Positions 1 through 9,481 of a stretch of 64,000 bases of DNA are shown here, piece after piece (position 1 is the stretch's first letter; the number at the start of each line of letters is the position of its first letter). A program made the position numbers and the translations under genes. The DNA lies in the NCBI GenBank assembly GCA_945865405.1, contig CAMBDS010000001.1:248001-312000 (forward strand), written 5' to 3'. A model generated the notes under the pieces. That model was not told the DNA's origin. It did not search any database and saw nothing but the letters and a program-made list of their open reading frames with translations. The DNA is from Caldithrix abyssi DSM 13497 (lineage in GTDB: Bacteria; Electryoneota; AABM5-125-24; Hatepunaeales; Hatepunaeaceae).

Positions 1-3000
1 GATGTCCCCGGCTACGCCGGGCGGTTGGTCGTGGCCATACTCGGGGTTGTCGTGGGTGTTGACGACGGCGATGTTGATGGGGTCACGGAGACCGCCGCGA
101 TCATCCTCGATCTTGACCTCGCGCCACTCGTTGCCGACGATTTCCATGGTGGCGATCTCGATGGGAGCCTGGCGACGAAAACCGGTGAACCAAAGGCGGA
201 CGTAGTCGAATTGGGTGAGGCTCGGTTTGCCGACGGCGAGGGTGTCGGTCAACGGGATGCGATAAAGTCTCCAGCCCTTGGGATTGCCTTGTCCGCCGAC
301 GATGTAGCGGTTGAGGTCGCCTTCGCTGAGGTCGATGCGGTAGCGGTAGAAGTCGTTGGCACCGTCGGCGAAGCCATCACCGGAGAGATCTTCGGTGTCG
401 GGGATGCGGCCTCCTTCGTCGGAGGGTGATTTGGTGCCGTTGCCCTCTGTTCCGTTCAGGAAGCGCCACTCGCCGCCGGTGGTGTTGGCGGTCCAGTCGT
501 CATAGGAGGGGAGGCTATCGTATTCGATACCGTTGATAAAGCTATAATCTAACGGGTCAACTGCAGCTTTGCCGTCGAATCCGGTGTCCTCTTCCTTGGT
601 GACCACACCATCACCGGTGTTGAAGCCGGGTCGGGGGAGGTCTTCGGTGTTGGACTTGCCGTTGGGGATGACATCCTCTGAAATGCGTCCGAGGTCAAAG
701 TAGATCGTTCCTTGCCGGGCAGAACGAACGTTGAGCCAGACCTCGAGGTATTTCGACTGCGACTGATCGGCGTAACCGGGGCCAAGGTAGCGCATCAAGC
801 CGCCCCAGCTTTTTTCAGGGTCGATTCCGGCTGGAAGAGGGCTATCCCAGACACCCCACCACGGCTGGAACTCGATCATAAAGGTTTGGATTCTCGATTC
901 CTGTGTCGTCGATTCCCGCTCGGGCCAGATGTCGGAGATTTTGATCTGATCGGGGTTGTACCAGAGGACGCGCCCACGCTGACGCTCCCACCTGCCTGCG
1001 CCTCGAGAATCGGGGAGAGGGAAACTTGAGGGAGTCCATTGACGACGGGTGATGCCGAGAGGAGTGGAGCGTTTGATCGACTCGAAGTCATCGACGTAGG
1101 CGACGCCGTTGTTATCGCCAGTTGAGGGGGAGGAGAGGCTGTTCGGGTTGGGGAAAACTTGAGCGATTTCAGCAGAGAAGGAGATGTTCGAGGGGGCGAC
1201 AGTCTCGATGAACGGCAGCCAGTCCACAGCGCGGGTGAGGAACTCGGGCTTGAAGCGAAGCTGAGTGTTGACATCCCAGACGGTGTTCTCTTTTGGCTCG
1301 CCACCGACCCGGACGCGCTGTTCGACAGTTTTCTGGCTCAGGTGAAGCAATGTCGCGCCGATGGTGGAGTTCTCCCAAAGTTCATATTCGGCGCGAATAC
1401 CGAGCATTGTCTGGGTGTCGAGCTGGAAGATCTGGCCGGTTTCGTACTTGATTTCGAGGTCAGCTCCGGGAGCAGTTGCTTCTTTGTTGACAATCGTCAG
1501 CGAGCCGGTGATGTAGTCGATAGAGTAGTCTGTTCCGCGAGACAAGCGCCTGCCGTTAAGGATAACCTCCTCAGAGCCTTCGAGTACGCCGAAGCCGAGG
1601 CTGTAGCTGGAAGAGGCGTCGGAGTATTGGACGATGATGGTGAAGTTCGAGGGAGGGATCCGGTCAAGGCCGCCTGAGCCAGCGGCAGTGACATAGATTG
1701 CTGAGTCGCGGTCAGCATCGGCAAGAAGCACGAGCGAGGTGTCGATGACTCCTTGTTCGCTGATGTGATACCAGCCTTCGGGATTGAAGGGGTGAAGGTC
1801 GGGGAAGCGGAGTTCGCCATGCTGAAAATCGACGAACATCGGATCGATTTTGCCGTCAACGCCGGGGATGCCGACATTGAAAAGGTCGAGGTCGAAAATG
1901 GCAATGTAGGTGCGGTCGGTACCGCCGATGTCCTTGCCGACGTCTTTTCCATCACCGCCGTCGCCATCGGTTTTGGTGATTTTTGCACCGAAGCTCTCTT
2001 CGGAGATTCCGGTAGCTTGCAGATCATAGACGTTGCGCCACATCAGATCCCATGTGGCGTCGGTTGGCTGGGGGCTTTTCGGCTGGATCAGTTTGAGGAT
2101 AAAGGGGTTATCTTCCGTCGTGTTGTCGGTAGGGTCAAGATCGCCGAAAGTTCCTGCCGAGGATGACCATGCGGCGGCGAGGATAGTCTCGTTCTCAAGG
2201 GAACGAGTCAGCCGTATCGTCCCCAATTCCAGGTCGTAGAGGTAGTCAGTTTCCGGCTCGAGGCGAATGAAATTCCCCTGCTGGTGTTCCTTATCGACCT
2301 GTTGACCGACCCTGAAGGAGTCGCTGACATCGAAAAATGCCCAGCCTGTGATGGCGGTTTCGTTTTCACCGGCGCGCACATATTTATAGACGTCGAGACG
2401 GGTGATTGTTGGTGAAAGCCCAGTGCGGACGTGCTTCATGCCGGCGTCGAAAAACTTGTAATTTTCGCGGTAGTTGTGGTCAAGGAAGAAGTAGCGCCCT
2501 TGGACAAATGAGCGCGGTTTGATGCGGAGGCCTTCGCTTTTGGCGGCTCCGCCAGAGATTTTCTTCGAGTTTTTCTCGCCTTTGTCGAGACTGGCGATGG
2601 TAATCAGCTTCAAGGGACCAAGCTTCGATTCGGTCTTGAAGCCGAAGAGGCCTTTGTGGTTGCTGGAAGCGGTTGCGAGCCTTGAACCGCCGAGGCTTAG
2701 GGAGACGTTACCGGCTTCGACAGACTGGATGATTTCGTCTTCATCGCCTTTGTAGCGGACGCGGAGGCTGTTTTCAAACTCGAACAGTTTTTCGGAGTCC
2801 TGATCGATCTCAACCGAGACTTTTTCGCCGACCTTGCCCTTGATGTTGAACTGCTGTTTCTGATTGATCTTGAAGGCGTAGTTGGTCGGGTTTTTGTTGT
2901 CGGCCTGATACTCGTCCTTTTTCTCGGTCGAGAGGCTGCCGTCGATCTGGATCGAACCCGAAACGGTCAAACCGATGTTGGGGCCTCCGAAGATGCGCTG

Positions 3001-3864
3001 GGCTCGCTTGGACTTGAAGACGGGGACCTTCAGTTCGAGACCGAGTCCCTCTTTCTTCTCGGCGACGGGGAGTTTGGCGATCACGGCGAGGCGGCGGTTC
3101 ATGCGGTCATTGAGTGCGCCTTGACGGACGATGTAGGAATCGGCGGGGAGCGCGCCCGTCAGGGCGAGATCGGAGCCGTCGAGCGATTGAGAGAAGGTGA
3201 CGAATCCGGTGGTGGTGTCGAGGGCTGATTTGACATCGATCTGCAAGCCTATCATGCCGATGTTGGTCGGATGCCAGGGTGGCGGAGCGGTCGAATCGAC
3301 GGGAGCGGAGGCTTGCTGGTCAAGAGAGTCGCCTTCGGCAAATCCACCGGATGAGGTTCCGGAGGATCCTGTACCGGCTGAGGGAGGTTGGGTTTCGCCA
3401 GGTAGAGACAAAGTGTCGGGGCTTGCCGCAAGTTCATCAAGAGGAGCTTTCAGGGAGTCAGGAAGCAGTTCGGGTGGCTCGACAAAGACTGGTTCGGGTG
3501 GAACTGCTGCGAGGGAGGTATCGGGCGCAAGTGAGTCGGCGACAAGGGTGTCGGGGGCGTGTGGTAAAGCTGAAAGAGTATCGGCGGCGAGAGATTCCAA
3601 GGACAGGGAGTCGGTTGCAAGGGAGTCTGCCAGGCTGTCGAGTAGGGTCGAGTCGAGACGCATTGTATCGATGGCAGAGGAATCCCAAATCGTGCTGGAT
3701 AGCCCGATGCGGGGGGGGAAGCGGACGGGGTCAACCATTTGATCGAGCGGAGTTATCCTCCTGAAGCCGACCTCGGCAGTTGCCGTACCACACGATACCT
3801 GGAGCGCGACAAGTGCGACAATCCAGAGCGGAAGTCGCAGAGTGCAGCGCGTTGCTTTCAGCAT
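1..3864 (-). CDS. sprA: T9SS outer-membrane translocon SprA homologue, 5' part (runs off the window)
   Basis: The minus frame is open from ATG at 3864 to base 1 (1288 codons, no stop) and is absent from the ORF track only because it has no stop here. A signal peptide (LWIVALVALQVSCGTATAE) is followed by an unusual Asp-Ser-Leu/Thr/Pro-rich low-complexity stretch at about residues 60-205. Then come SprA-like repeats, including FNIKGKVGEKVSVEIDQDSE, the LPFIETVAPS...EIAQVFP stretch, YVDDFES near residue 920 and SWGGLMR near 1020. SprA/Sov is the giant beta-barrel pore through which T9SS substrates cross the outer membrane, so the many CTD proteins nearby are its expected cargo. No clear Shine-Dalgarno is seen; a GGGTT-agg-AACCC inverted repeat sits just upstream. 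Family identity is confident from these motifs, but the C-terminal half is not visible. Confidence 0.85.
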   Translation of the reverse strand, partial: MLKATRCTLRLPLWIVALVALQVSCGTATAEVGFRRITPLDQMVDPVRFPPRIGLSSTIWDSSAIDTMRLDSTLLDSLADSLATDSLSLESLAADTLSALPHAPDTLVADSLAPDTSLAAVPPEPVFVEPPELLPDSLKAPLDELAASPDTLSLPGETQPPSAGTGSSGTSSGGFAEGDSLDQQASAPVDSTAPPPWHPTNIGMIGLQIDVKSALDTTTGFVTFSQSLDGSDLALTGALPADSYIVRQGALNDRMNRRLAVIAKLPVAEKKEGLGLELKVPVFKSKRAQRIFGGPNIGLTVSGSIQIDGSLSTEKKDEYQADNKNPTNYAFKINQKQQFNIKGKVGEKVSVEIDQDSEKLFEFENSLRVRYKGDEDEIIQSVEAGNVSLSLGGSRLATASSNHKGLFGFKTESKLGPLKLITIASLDKGEKNSKKISGGAAKSEGLRIKPRSFVQGRYFFLDHNYRENYKFFDAGMKHVRTGLSPTITRLDVYKYVRAGENETAITGWAFFDVSDSFRVGQQVDKEHQQGNFIRLEPETDYLYDLELGTIRLTRSLENETILAAAWSSSAGTFGDLDPTDNTTEDNPFILKLIQPKSPQPTDATWDLMWRNVYDLQATGISEESFGAKITKTDGDGGDGKDVGKDIGGTDRTYIAIFDLDLFNVGIPGVDGKIDPMFVDFQHGELRFPDLHPFNPEGWYHISEQGVIDTSLVLLADADRDSAIYVTAAGSGGLDRIPPSNFTIIVQYSDASSSYSLGFGVLEGSEEVILNGRRLSRGTDYSIDYITGSLTIVNKEATAPGADLEIKYETGQIFQLDTQTMLGIRAEYELWENSTIGATLLHLSQKTVEQRVRVGGEPKENTVWDVNTQLRFKPEFLTRAVDWLPFIETVAPSNISFSAEIAQVFPNPNSLSSPSTGDNNGVAYVDDFESIKRSTPLGITRRQWTPSSFPLPDSRGAGRWERQRGRVLWYNPDQIKISDIWPERESTTQESRIQTFMIEFQPWWGVWDSPLPAGIDPEKSWGGLMRYLGPGYADQSQSKYLEVWLNVRSARQGTIYFDLGRISEDVIPNGKSNTEDLPRPGFNTGDGVVTKEEDTGFDGKAAVDPLDYSFINGIEYDSLPSYDDWTANTTGGEWRFLNGTEGNGTKSPSDEGGRIPDTEDLSGDGFADGANDFYRYRIDLSEGDLNRYIVGGQGNPKGWRLYRIPLTDTLAVGKPSLTQFDYVRLWFTGFRRQAPIEIATMEIVGNEWREVKIEDDRGGLRDPINIAVVNTHDNPEYGHDQPPGVAGDI

Positions 3865-4422
3865 ACGGGTTAGGAACCCTTTAGTTAGGAAAGAAATGGT
3901 ATCGAACGGTTCGCTGGCAGCCTCTTAACTTGGTTGACGAAACGAAGGTTATGCGAAAATCGGACGGCACCTGTTGGTGCAAACAGACAATTTACGATTG
4001 AAGACCGTACAAAGCAAGGTGATATGACGGGTGCGACCGGTAAGGATGGCTTTTGGTTGACCAAGTAGGGCGATGACGAGCATCGCCCGTACGGGGAGCC
4101 TTTACCTTGCCTCAAGATCTACCTTGCCGCAGGGTGAGGACACCCTGCGGCAGAGAATCTGAGCCTGATGCAGGCAGACGAGGGCGTCTGCCTGCGGAGA
4201 TCTTGAAATGTGTCACACGAAACGTGTGACACCACAGCAACCACAATGAATACAGATGACGTGTGACACAACAACATAAAACTATTGCTACAATTGCCAT
4301 TCATGACTTGATTTTTTAGGGAAAAATCATTAAAATGTTGGCTACATTCCCCGTGTAATATCGCGTCCTTGGTTTTACGGCAGAACTTCTATTCCCCCTA
4401 CCCTAATTTTGGGAGTCCCTTT
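3865..4422. repeat. Divergent intergenic region with a cluster of palindromic repeats
   Basis: This 558-nt gap lies between divergent sprA and the FN3 giant. At 4068-4269 it holds four palindromes: GGGCGAT-type (4068-4096), a 12-bp stem TGCCGCAGGGTG with loop AGGA (4125-4152), GCAGGCAGACG with loop AGGG (4170-4195), and GTGTCACACG with loop AAA (4210-4232), plus a lone GTGTGACAC half near 4260. Each family recurs elsewhere in the window (for example 59294, 43319, 40279). No credible ORF was found. A sigma70-like promoter for the plus-strand gene sits at 4308-4336; no clear promoter for sprA was found. Confidence 0.7.
4308..4336 (+). promoter_or_regulatory. Sigma70-like promoter for the FN3/beta-helix gene
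   Basis: TTGATT (4308-4313), a 17-nt spacer and TAAAAT (4331-4336) precede the ATG at 4423 by about 85 nt. Spacing matches the other promoters found in this window. Confidence 0.5.
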
Positions 4423-7400
4423 ATGATTTCGTTACAGCCAAAAGTCCTTTTCATCCTCTTGTTGCTGGCGCTACCCATTGGTGCTTCGGCGACCCAGGTG
4501 AACAGTTCCGTTGCCGCGGATCAGGTTTGGCGGCGTGGGGATTCTCCGGTCGAAGTGACGAGGTTGATCGCTGTCGAGCGCGAGGCGACGCTCACCATCG
4601 AAGCTGGCGTCACGGTGAGATTCTCTACTGGCGCTGGAATCATCATCAACGGAAACTTACGGGCTGACGGAACTCCCGCCGATCAGGTCGTCTTTACATC
4701 AGCAGAAGGTAGCGAAGCGGGATCATGGGGAGGACTTTTCTTCCGCAATCCGGCTTCGCCCAAAGCTTACGACGATCAATTCAAACCTAATGGTCAAGGG
4801 AGCTGGCTCGTCAACTGCGTTCTTGAGAACGGCGGAAATCTCGAGGTCGAGGGGGGATCGGTACTTACAATTCAATCTGCCGCGCCTTATGTCGGCAACT
4901 CGACCATCCGCAACTCCAAAGCCGTAACCGGCACAATCCGCTGTCTGAACTCAGCTGAACCACTCTTTGTAAACTGTTCGATAGTGGGAAATGTTTCCGC
5001 TCGTGGCGGAGCACTTTCGTCAGGCGTTAGTTCGAAGCCACGTTTGATAGGGTGTTCGATTACCGGCAACGAAGCGACTGACAACGGTGGAGCGATTTAT
5101 GTTTCGCTCGCCGACATATCTATAACTGGTTCGATTATCAATGGCAACAAGGCTGGAACAGATGGCGGGGCGATATTTGCAGTCCGGGCCGCTGAATTTA
5201 TTTTGATCGAGAACGTCTTTGAGGTGAACCGTGCAGGTGCCGGATCGAACGTCATCGTCCTGAATGACCGGTTCAACGCCAACATCAAAGGCAACACGTT
5301 TGAGCCGGTTGGGACAGTTATCACTCTTCAGAAAGCAATTGGCGTACTTGACGTCTCGGGGAATTACTGGGGAAATGCTGATCCGGAAGTATTCAAGGAC
5401 TTGATTCACGACCGTAACGATGATGGAGTCGAACCGCTCGTAACTTACCTTCCGACACTTTTTGCACCTTCCAGGAAGACTCCGGTCAATCCAAGTCAGA
5501 TCGACAAGATTTTTCTCTGCCGTAATGACAGCTATGCCGATCCGATTCCACGAGGTGTGGCGAGTGGTGCTCCGTTGCGGATACGGCTTGACGGAAAGGA
5601 CGCCAATCCCGGCTTTGCCGATGCGATTTCGGTAACCGTTGCTTCTGAAATCGACAACGACGGGATTCAGGTAACGTTACATGAGACAGGAATCAATACC
5701 GGCGTTTATACCGGGTTGTCGATGGTGGCGGCTAAAAGTGACCAAAAGGCATTCGTGATAGGAAGCCAGGAAGGTGGGAGCATTTCGATTTGGTCGCCGG
5801 TGAAGGACGATCTGCGAGCAACTTACAACACCTTGACGCCGAAACCTGTAGTTGCAGATCTGGCGATAATCGGATCGAGCGATAACACTCATTTGACCAA
5901 ACATATGCCGACTTTCAGTTGGTCGTACTACGAACCGATTGACAGGCCGCAGAGGTCATACAAAATTGAAGTAGACAAAGACGGCGGAAATGACGTTTGG
6001 AACAGCGGCGAAATCAAAGGCTTCGAATCGGAGACAATTTACGACGGCAGAAAATTAGAGGATGGTGAATCGTATAAATTTCAGATTGTGGTCAACAGCG
6101 GCAAATATTGGAGCGATTCGGCGATACTTCAGTTCAGGATGAATAGTTTGCCTTCCGCACCGATTCCAATGCGGCCGGAAGAAGGGTCGGTCGTTCCGAC
6201 TCGCACGCCACAGTTGGCGACAGGAATTTCATCTGATCGCGAAGGCGATGCGCTAACCTATTCTTTCGAAATTGATGCAGTTTCTGGAGCGAATGGTCAA
6301 CAGGCGAAATCGGAATTGAACGGGACGAACGAGGTTGTCTGGACGCCGGGCGAGCCATTGGTCGAGAACGCCACTTACCATTTTCGTGGTCAGGCGGCCG
6401 ATCCATTTGAGGTAGGCGCTTGGGGAAAGTACCAACTGTTTTATGTCAACTCGCTTGAGGAAGCTCCGCTGGCGTTTGATGTCTCTTCACCTGTCAGTGG
6501 CGATGTTTATGACCTTCACCCGACCCTCGAGTGGAGTACCGCAGTTGACGCAGATCCACTATCGAATGTTGTATACGGCATAGAGATTGCCAAAGGTGGC
6601 AACTGGCCCCAAGGGCGGAAGTACGAAGATATTTTCCCGACAAGTTTCCGCCTGCCCGATTCGCTTGAGAACAAGGCTGAGTATCAGTGGCGCGTCACGG
6701 CAACCGATAACACAGCTCGCAAGACAATGTCGAGCAGAATCGGGAAATTCCGTGTCGATACGACGCCTACCACGCCGACGATTATCGCACCAAAGTCGGG
6801 TGAAGAGCGGAAGCCGGAACCATCGATGGTAACTTCCGCTAAATCAGCAGAAGAGCGGATTCAGAAAACCACATTGAATTGGAGCCCATCAACTGATCCG
6901 AATCCCAATGACGTAATCACATACGAGATCGAAGTATTCAAGGACGCCGCTTCGCCGAAGGTACTCGCGAACATGACCGGATGGTCGGCAACCGAGATCG
7001 CAACGGGCCAACTGCAAGGTTGGGAATCGCTCAACGACAACACGATCTACCAGTGGCGGGTGAAGGCTCGCGACAACCACAACGCCGCCTCTGAGTTCAG
7101 CACCTCTGGCTCGTTCTTCAACAACTCTCGCAACGACACTCCGACCCCCCCAGCCTCAGTGACAGCTCCCAGCGCCAACGTCACCGGCACAACGACCGTG
7201 ACGTTTGGCTGGACGCCGGGAACCGACGCGGACATGTCGGACGGGATGATGACGCTGATGTACGAGGTTGATGCAGTTGTCGGGACTTTTGAAACGGGTG
7301 ATGTGAGACATTTCAGGTCGAACCCGGGCGATAAGGAGCTGTCCGTTGCCCTCGACGACAATAGGGTCTGGAAGTACCACGTCAGAACAGTCGATGATGA

Positions 7401-9429
7401 CGGTGCGGCTTCGGCCTGGACTTCGACGAAGGAAGTGCTCGTCAACGCTGAAGAGGATGCACCTACTCCGTTTGCGCTCGCCAACCCCACGTCAGGTGAA
7501 ACGGTTGCTGAGCTTGACTCAATCAGGCTCTTCTGGTCACCTTCATCAGACCCGGACTGGAACTCTTCGATCAAGTATAGGCTTGAGCTAACGGGAGCCG
7601 ACGGCAAGACATTCAAATACGAGACTTCGGCGACCGAGTATCTGCACAAGGTTCCACTCGCCAATGAGTCAACCTACACATGGAAAGTGACGGCGATTGA
7701 TAACACGAGTCGCGAGACGGTCTGCGTCAATGAATTCAGTGTGCGGACGAACACAACGCCGACAAGCCCGACCTCGATGGAGATCGCGGCGGAAATTCTG
7801 CCGAACGGACGGATCTCGTGGGGTGGCTCGTCAGACCCGAACCCTCGAGACAGGTTTGTCTATACACTCGACATTGCCAGCGACGAGAGCTTCGCGCCGA
7901 TAATTGTGCATAAGGAGGGGATCGCGCACGGAACCGGAACGATCAGCGTGGCGATCAACGAGCTGACGGGGTGGGAAAAGCTTCTTGACGACAAGGACTA
8001 CTATTTCCGGGTGAAAGCGACCGATAACCACGGCTTCAGTTCGGAGTGGATGTCGGCGGTGAAGTTCCGCTTTAATCTTGCCAATGACAACCCTACTGTT
8101 CCGATAGCCACTTTCAGTCCCTCCGGCGGGATCACGATCAGCGACCGGTCACCGGTATTGATGTGGGGAGCTTCGACGGATGAAGACCTCTCCGACCCGG
8201 CAAACAGCTTGATTTACGAGATTCGAATCGACGCAGATGGTGAAGTGGCAAAGAACGCTCTCTATGAGTTCAGCACTGCGCCCGGCGCGACCGAATTCCG
8301 CGTCCCGATGCCGCTTGGCGACAACAGTCCATGGGTTTGGGTAGTGAGGTCGAAAGACGATGGCGCAGGTGTTTCGCCGTGGAGCCCTCTTCAATCAGTA
8401 TTGTTGAACGTTCAGGAAGACTCGCCGTCGGCACCTGTTGCGACGAAGCCATATAACAGCCAGACTCTCAATGTGCTTGGGCCTGTCGGCTTCGGCTGGA
8501 TGAGATCGACCGATGCAGACTACAAGTCTTCTCTCACCTACCGAGTCGAGTACGGCACATCGGCAACTCTTTCCGGTGCGACGGAGAGCGCCGAGTTGAA
8601 AGACTCGACCTTCAGCGTTGCGGGACCTCTCGAAAATACGACCTACTACTGGCGGGTAATCGCAAAAGACAACACGGGGCTTGAGACTAAGTCGAGCATT
8701 GCCTCGTTCATACTTGACACCAGACCGACGATGCCGCAGGCGGCGATGCCTGCGGGTGGCGTGGAACTGAAGCCGGACGGCAGGTTTGCCTGGAGCGGAT
8801 CAGCCGACCCGAATCCGGCGGATGTGATTACGTACACAATGCAGATTGCAAGCGATGCGGGTTTTGGAACGGTTGCTGTCGAGTTGACGGGCTTGAAAGA
8901 GACGACTGTCGTTGCCACCAACCCGGGCTTGAAAGGCAAGCTTGCCGATAACGAGCACTATTACTGGCGAGTCAAGGCAACAGATAACCACAAGATCGAG
9001 TCGGCTTATGGGTCGGCGGTGGATTTTATCTACAATGAGAAGAACGACGCGCCATCCGGGTTTAGCCTGAAATCTCCGTCAAACGGAAGTCACCAGAATC
9101 CGGGTGAAGTGAAGCTCAGTTGGGGTAACGCCACCGATCCCGATCCGGGGTCGAAGGTCTCCTACACACTGATGTTTGCGCGTGACACCAAGTTCAGCGA
9201 CCGGGCGCAACGCTTCACAGGGCTTGCGGTTGGTGAATTCACCGTTCCGGGTGCGATGATAGAGGCTGGAGCGACTTATTACTGGAAGGTTTCGGCTGAA
9301 GACGGAATGGGCGGAACGTCGTTTGGATCTGATTCGGACAAGACTCCGTGGAGCTTCGTGATCGACGTGCCTCCGCCACCGCCTGCGCCGGTTGAAGCGG
9401 CTCCGGTGGCTCCGGGAACGGGGGGGTAA
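4423..9429 (+). CDS. Giant secreted beta-helix / multi-FN3-like surface protein
   Basis: I chose ATG 4423 (MISLQPKVLFILLLLALPIGASA, a clean signal peptide, GGGAG just upstream) over the track's TTG at 4369; this gives 1668 aa. Residues about 40-330 look like a right-handed beta-helix (INGNLRADGTPADQVVFTS, then NSTIRNS- and GGAIYV-type coils). A beta-sandwich with INTGVYTG follows near 365-450. From about 500 to 1650 there are roughly a dozen ~95-residue FN3-like repeats with alternating signatures such as STDPNPNDVITYEIEV, WRVKATDNH and WVVRSKDDGAG. The tail is proline/alanine rich (PPPPPAPVEAAPVAPGTGG), and unlike most large exported proteins here it has no T9SS CTD. A cell-surface or envelope role is inferred; how it is anchored is unclear. 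It is transcribed divergently from sprA. Confidence 0.85.
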   Translation: MISLQPKVLFILLLLALPIGASATQVNSSVAADQVWRRGDSPVEVTRLIAVEREATLTIEAGVTVRFSTGAGIIINGNLRADGTPADQVVFTSAEGSEAGSWGGLFFRNPASPKAYDDQFKPNGQGSWLVNCVLENGGNLEVEGGSVLTIQSAAPYVGNSTIRNSKAVTGTIRCLNSAEPLFVNCSIVGNVSARGGALSSGVSSKPRLIGCSITGNEATDNGGAIYVSLADISITGSIINGNKAGTDGGAIFAVRAAEFILIENVFEVNRAGAGSNVIVLNDRFNANIKGNTFEPVGTVITLQKAIGVLDVSGNYWGNADPEVFKDLIHDRNDDGVEPLVTYLPTLFAPSRKTPVNPSQIDKIFLCRNDSYADPIPRGVASGAPLRIRLDGKDANPGFADAISVTVASEIDNDGIQVTLHETGINTGVYTGLSMVAAKSDQKAFVIGSQEGGSISIWSPVKDDLRATYNTLTPKPVVADLAIIGSSDNTHLTKHMPTFSWSYYEPIDRPQRSYKIEVDKDGGNDVWNSGEIKGFESETIYDGRKLEDGESYKFQIVVNSGKYWSDSAILQFRMNSLPSAPIPMRPEEGSVVPTRTPQLATGISSDREGDALTYSFEIDAVSGANGQQAKSELNGTNEVVWTPGEPLVENATYHFRGQAADPFEVGAWGKYQLFYVNSLEEAPLAFDVSSPVSGDVYDLHPTLEWSTAVDADPLSNVVYGIEIAKGGNWPQGRKYEDIFPTSFRLPDSLENKAEYQWRVTATDNTARKTMSSRIGKFRVDTTPTTPTIIAPKSGEERKPEPSMVTSAKSAEERIQKTTLNWSPSTDPNPNDVITYEIEVFKDAASPKVLANMTGWSATEIATGQLQGWESLNDNTIYQWRVKARDNHNAASEFSTSGSFFNNSRNDTPTPPASVTAPSANVTGTTTVTFGWTPGTDADMSDGMMTLMYEVDAVVGTFETGDVRHFRSNPGDKELSVALDDNRVWKYHVRTVDDDGAASAWTSTKEVLVNAEEDAPTPFALANPTSGETVAELDSIRLFWSPSSDPDWNSSIKYRLELTGADGKTFKYETSATEYLHKVPLANESTYTWKVTAIDNTSRETVCVNEFSVRTNTTPTSPTSMEIAAEILPNGRISWGGSSDPNPRDRFVYTLDIASDESFAPIIVHKEGIAHGTGTISVAINELTGWEKLLDDKDYYFRVKATDNHGFSSEWMSAVKFRFNLANDNPTVPIATFSPSGGITISDRSPVLMWGASTDEDLSDPANSLIYEIRIDADGEVAKNALYEFSTAPGATEFRVPMPLGDNSPWVWVVRSKDDGAGVSPWSPLQSVLLNVQEDSPSAPVATKPYNSQTLNVLGPVGFGWMRSTDADYKSSLTYRVEYGTSATLSGATESAELKDSTFSVAGPLENTTYYWRVIAKDNTGLETKSSIASFILDTRPTMPQAAMPAGGVELKPDGRFAWSGSADPNPADVITYTMQIASDAGFGTVAVELTGLKETTVVATNPGLKGKLADNEHYYWRVKATDNHKIESAYGSAVDFIYNEKNDAPSGFSLKSPSNGSHQNPGEVKLSWGNATDPDPGSKVSYTLMFARDTKFSDRAQRFTGLAVGEFTVPGAMIEAGATYYWKVSAEDGMGGTSFGSDSDKTPWSFVIDVPPPPPAPVEAAPVAPGTGG

Positions 9430-9438
9430 GGGGTGGAA

Positions 9439-9468
9439 TTGGGCTGAAACGAGAAACGAAAATATAGA
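9439..9468 (+). promoter_or_regulatory. Possible weak promoter for the methyltransferase gene
   Basis: TTGGGC, an 18-nt spacer and TATAGA end 13 nt before the ATG at 9482. The match is weak and the position very close to the start codon, so this is tentative. Confidence 0.25.
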
Positions 9469-9481
9469 ATTATCGGGATAA

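Noticed and set aside
2-3764. Plus-strand ORFs such as 25..429, 1159..1677, 1753..2166, 3197..3742
   Set aside because: All lie opposite the continuous sprA frame, which has a signal peptide and SprA motifs; they are antisense shadows.
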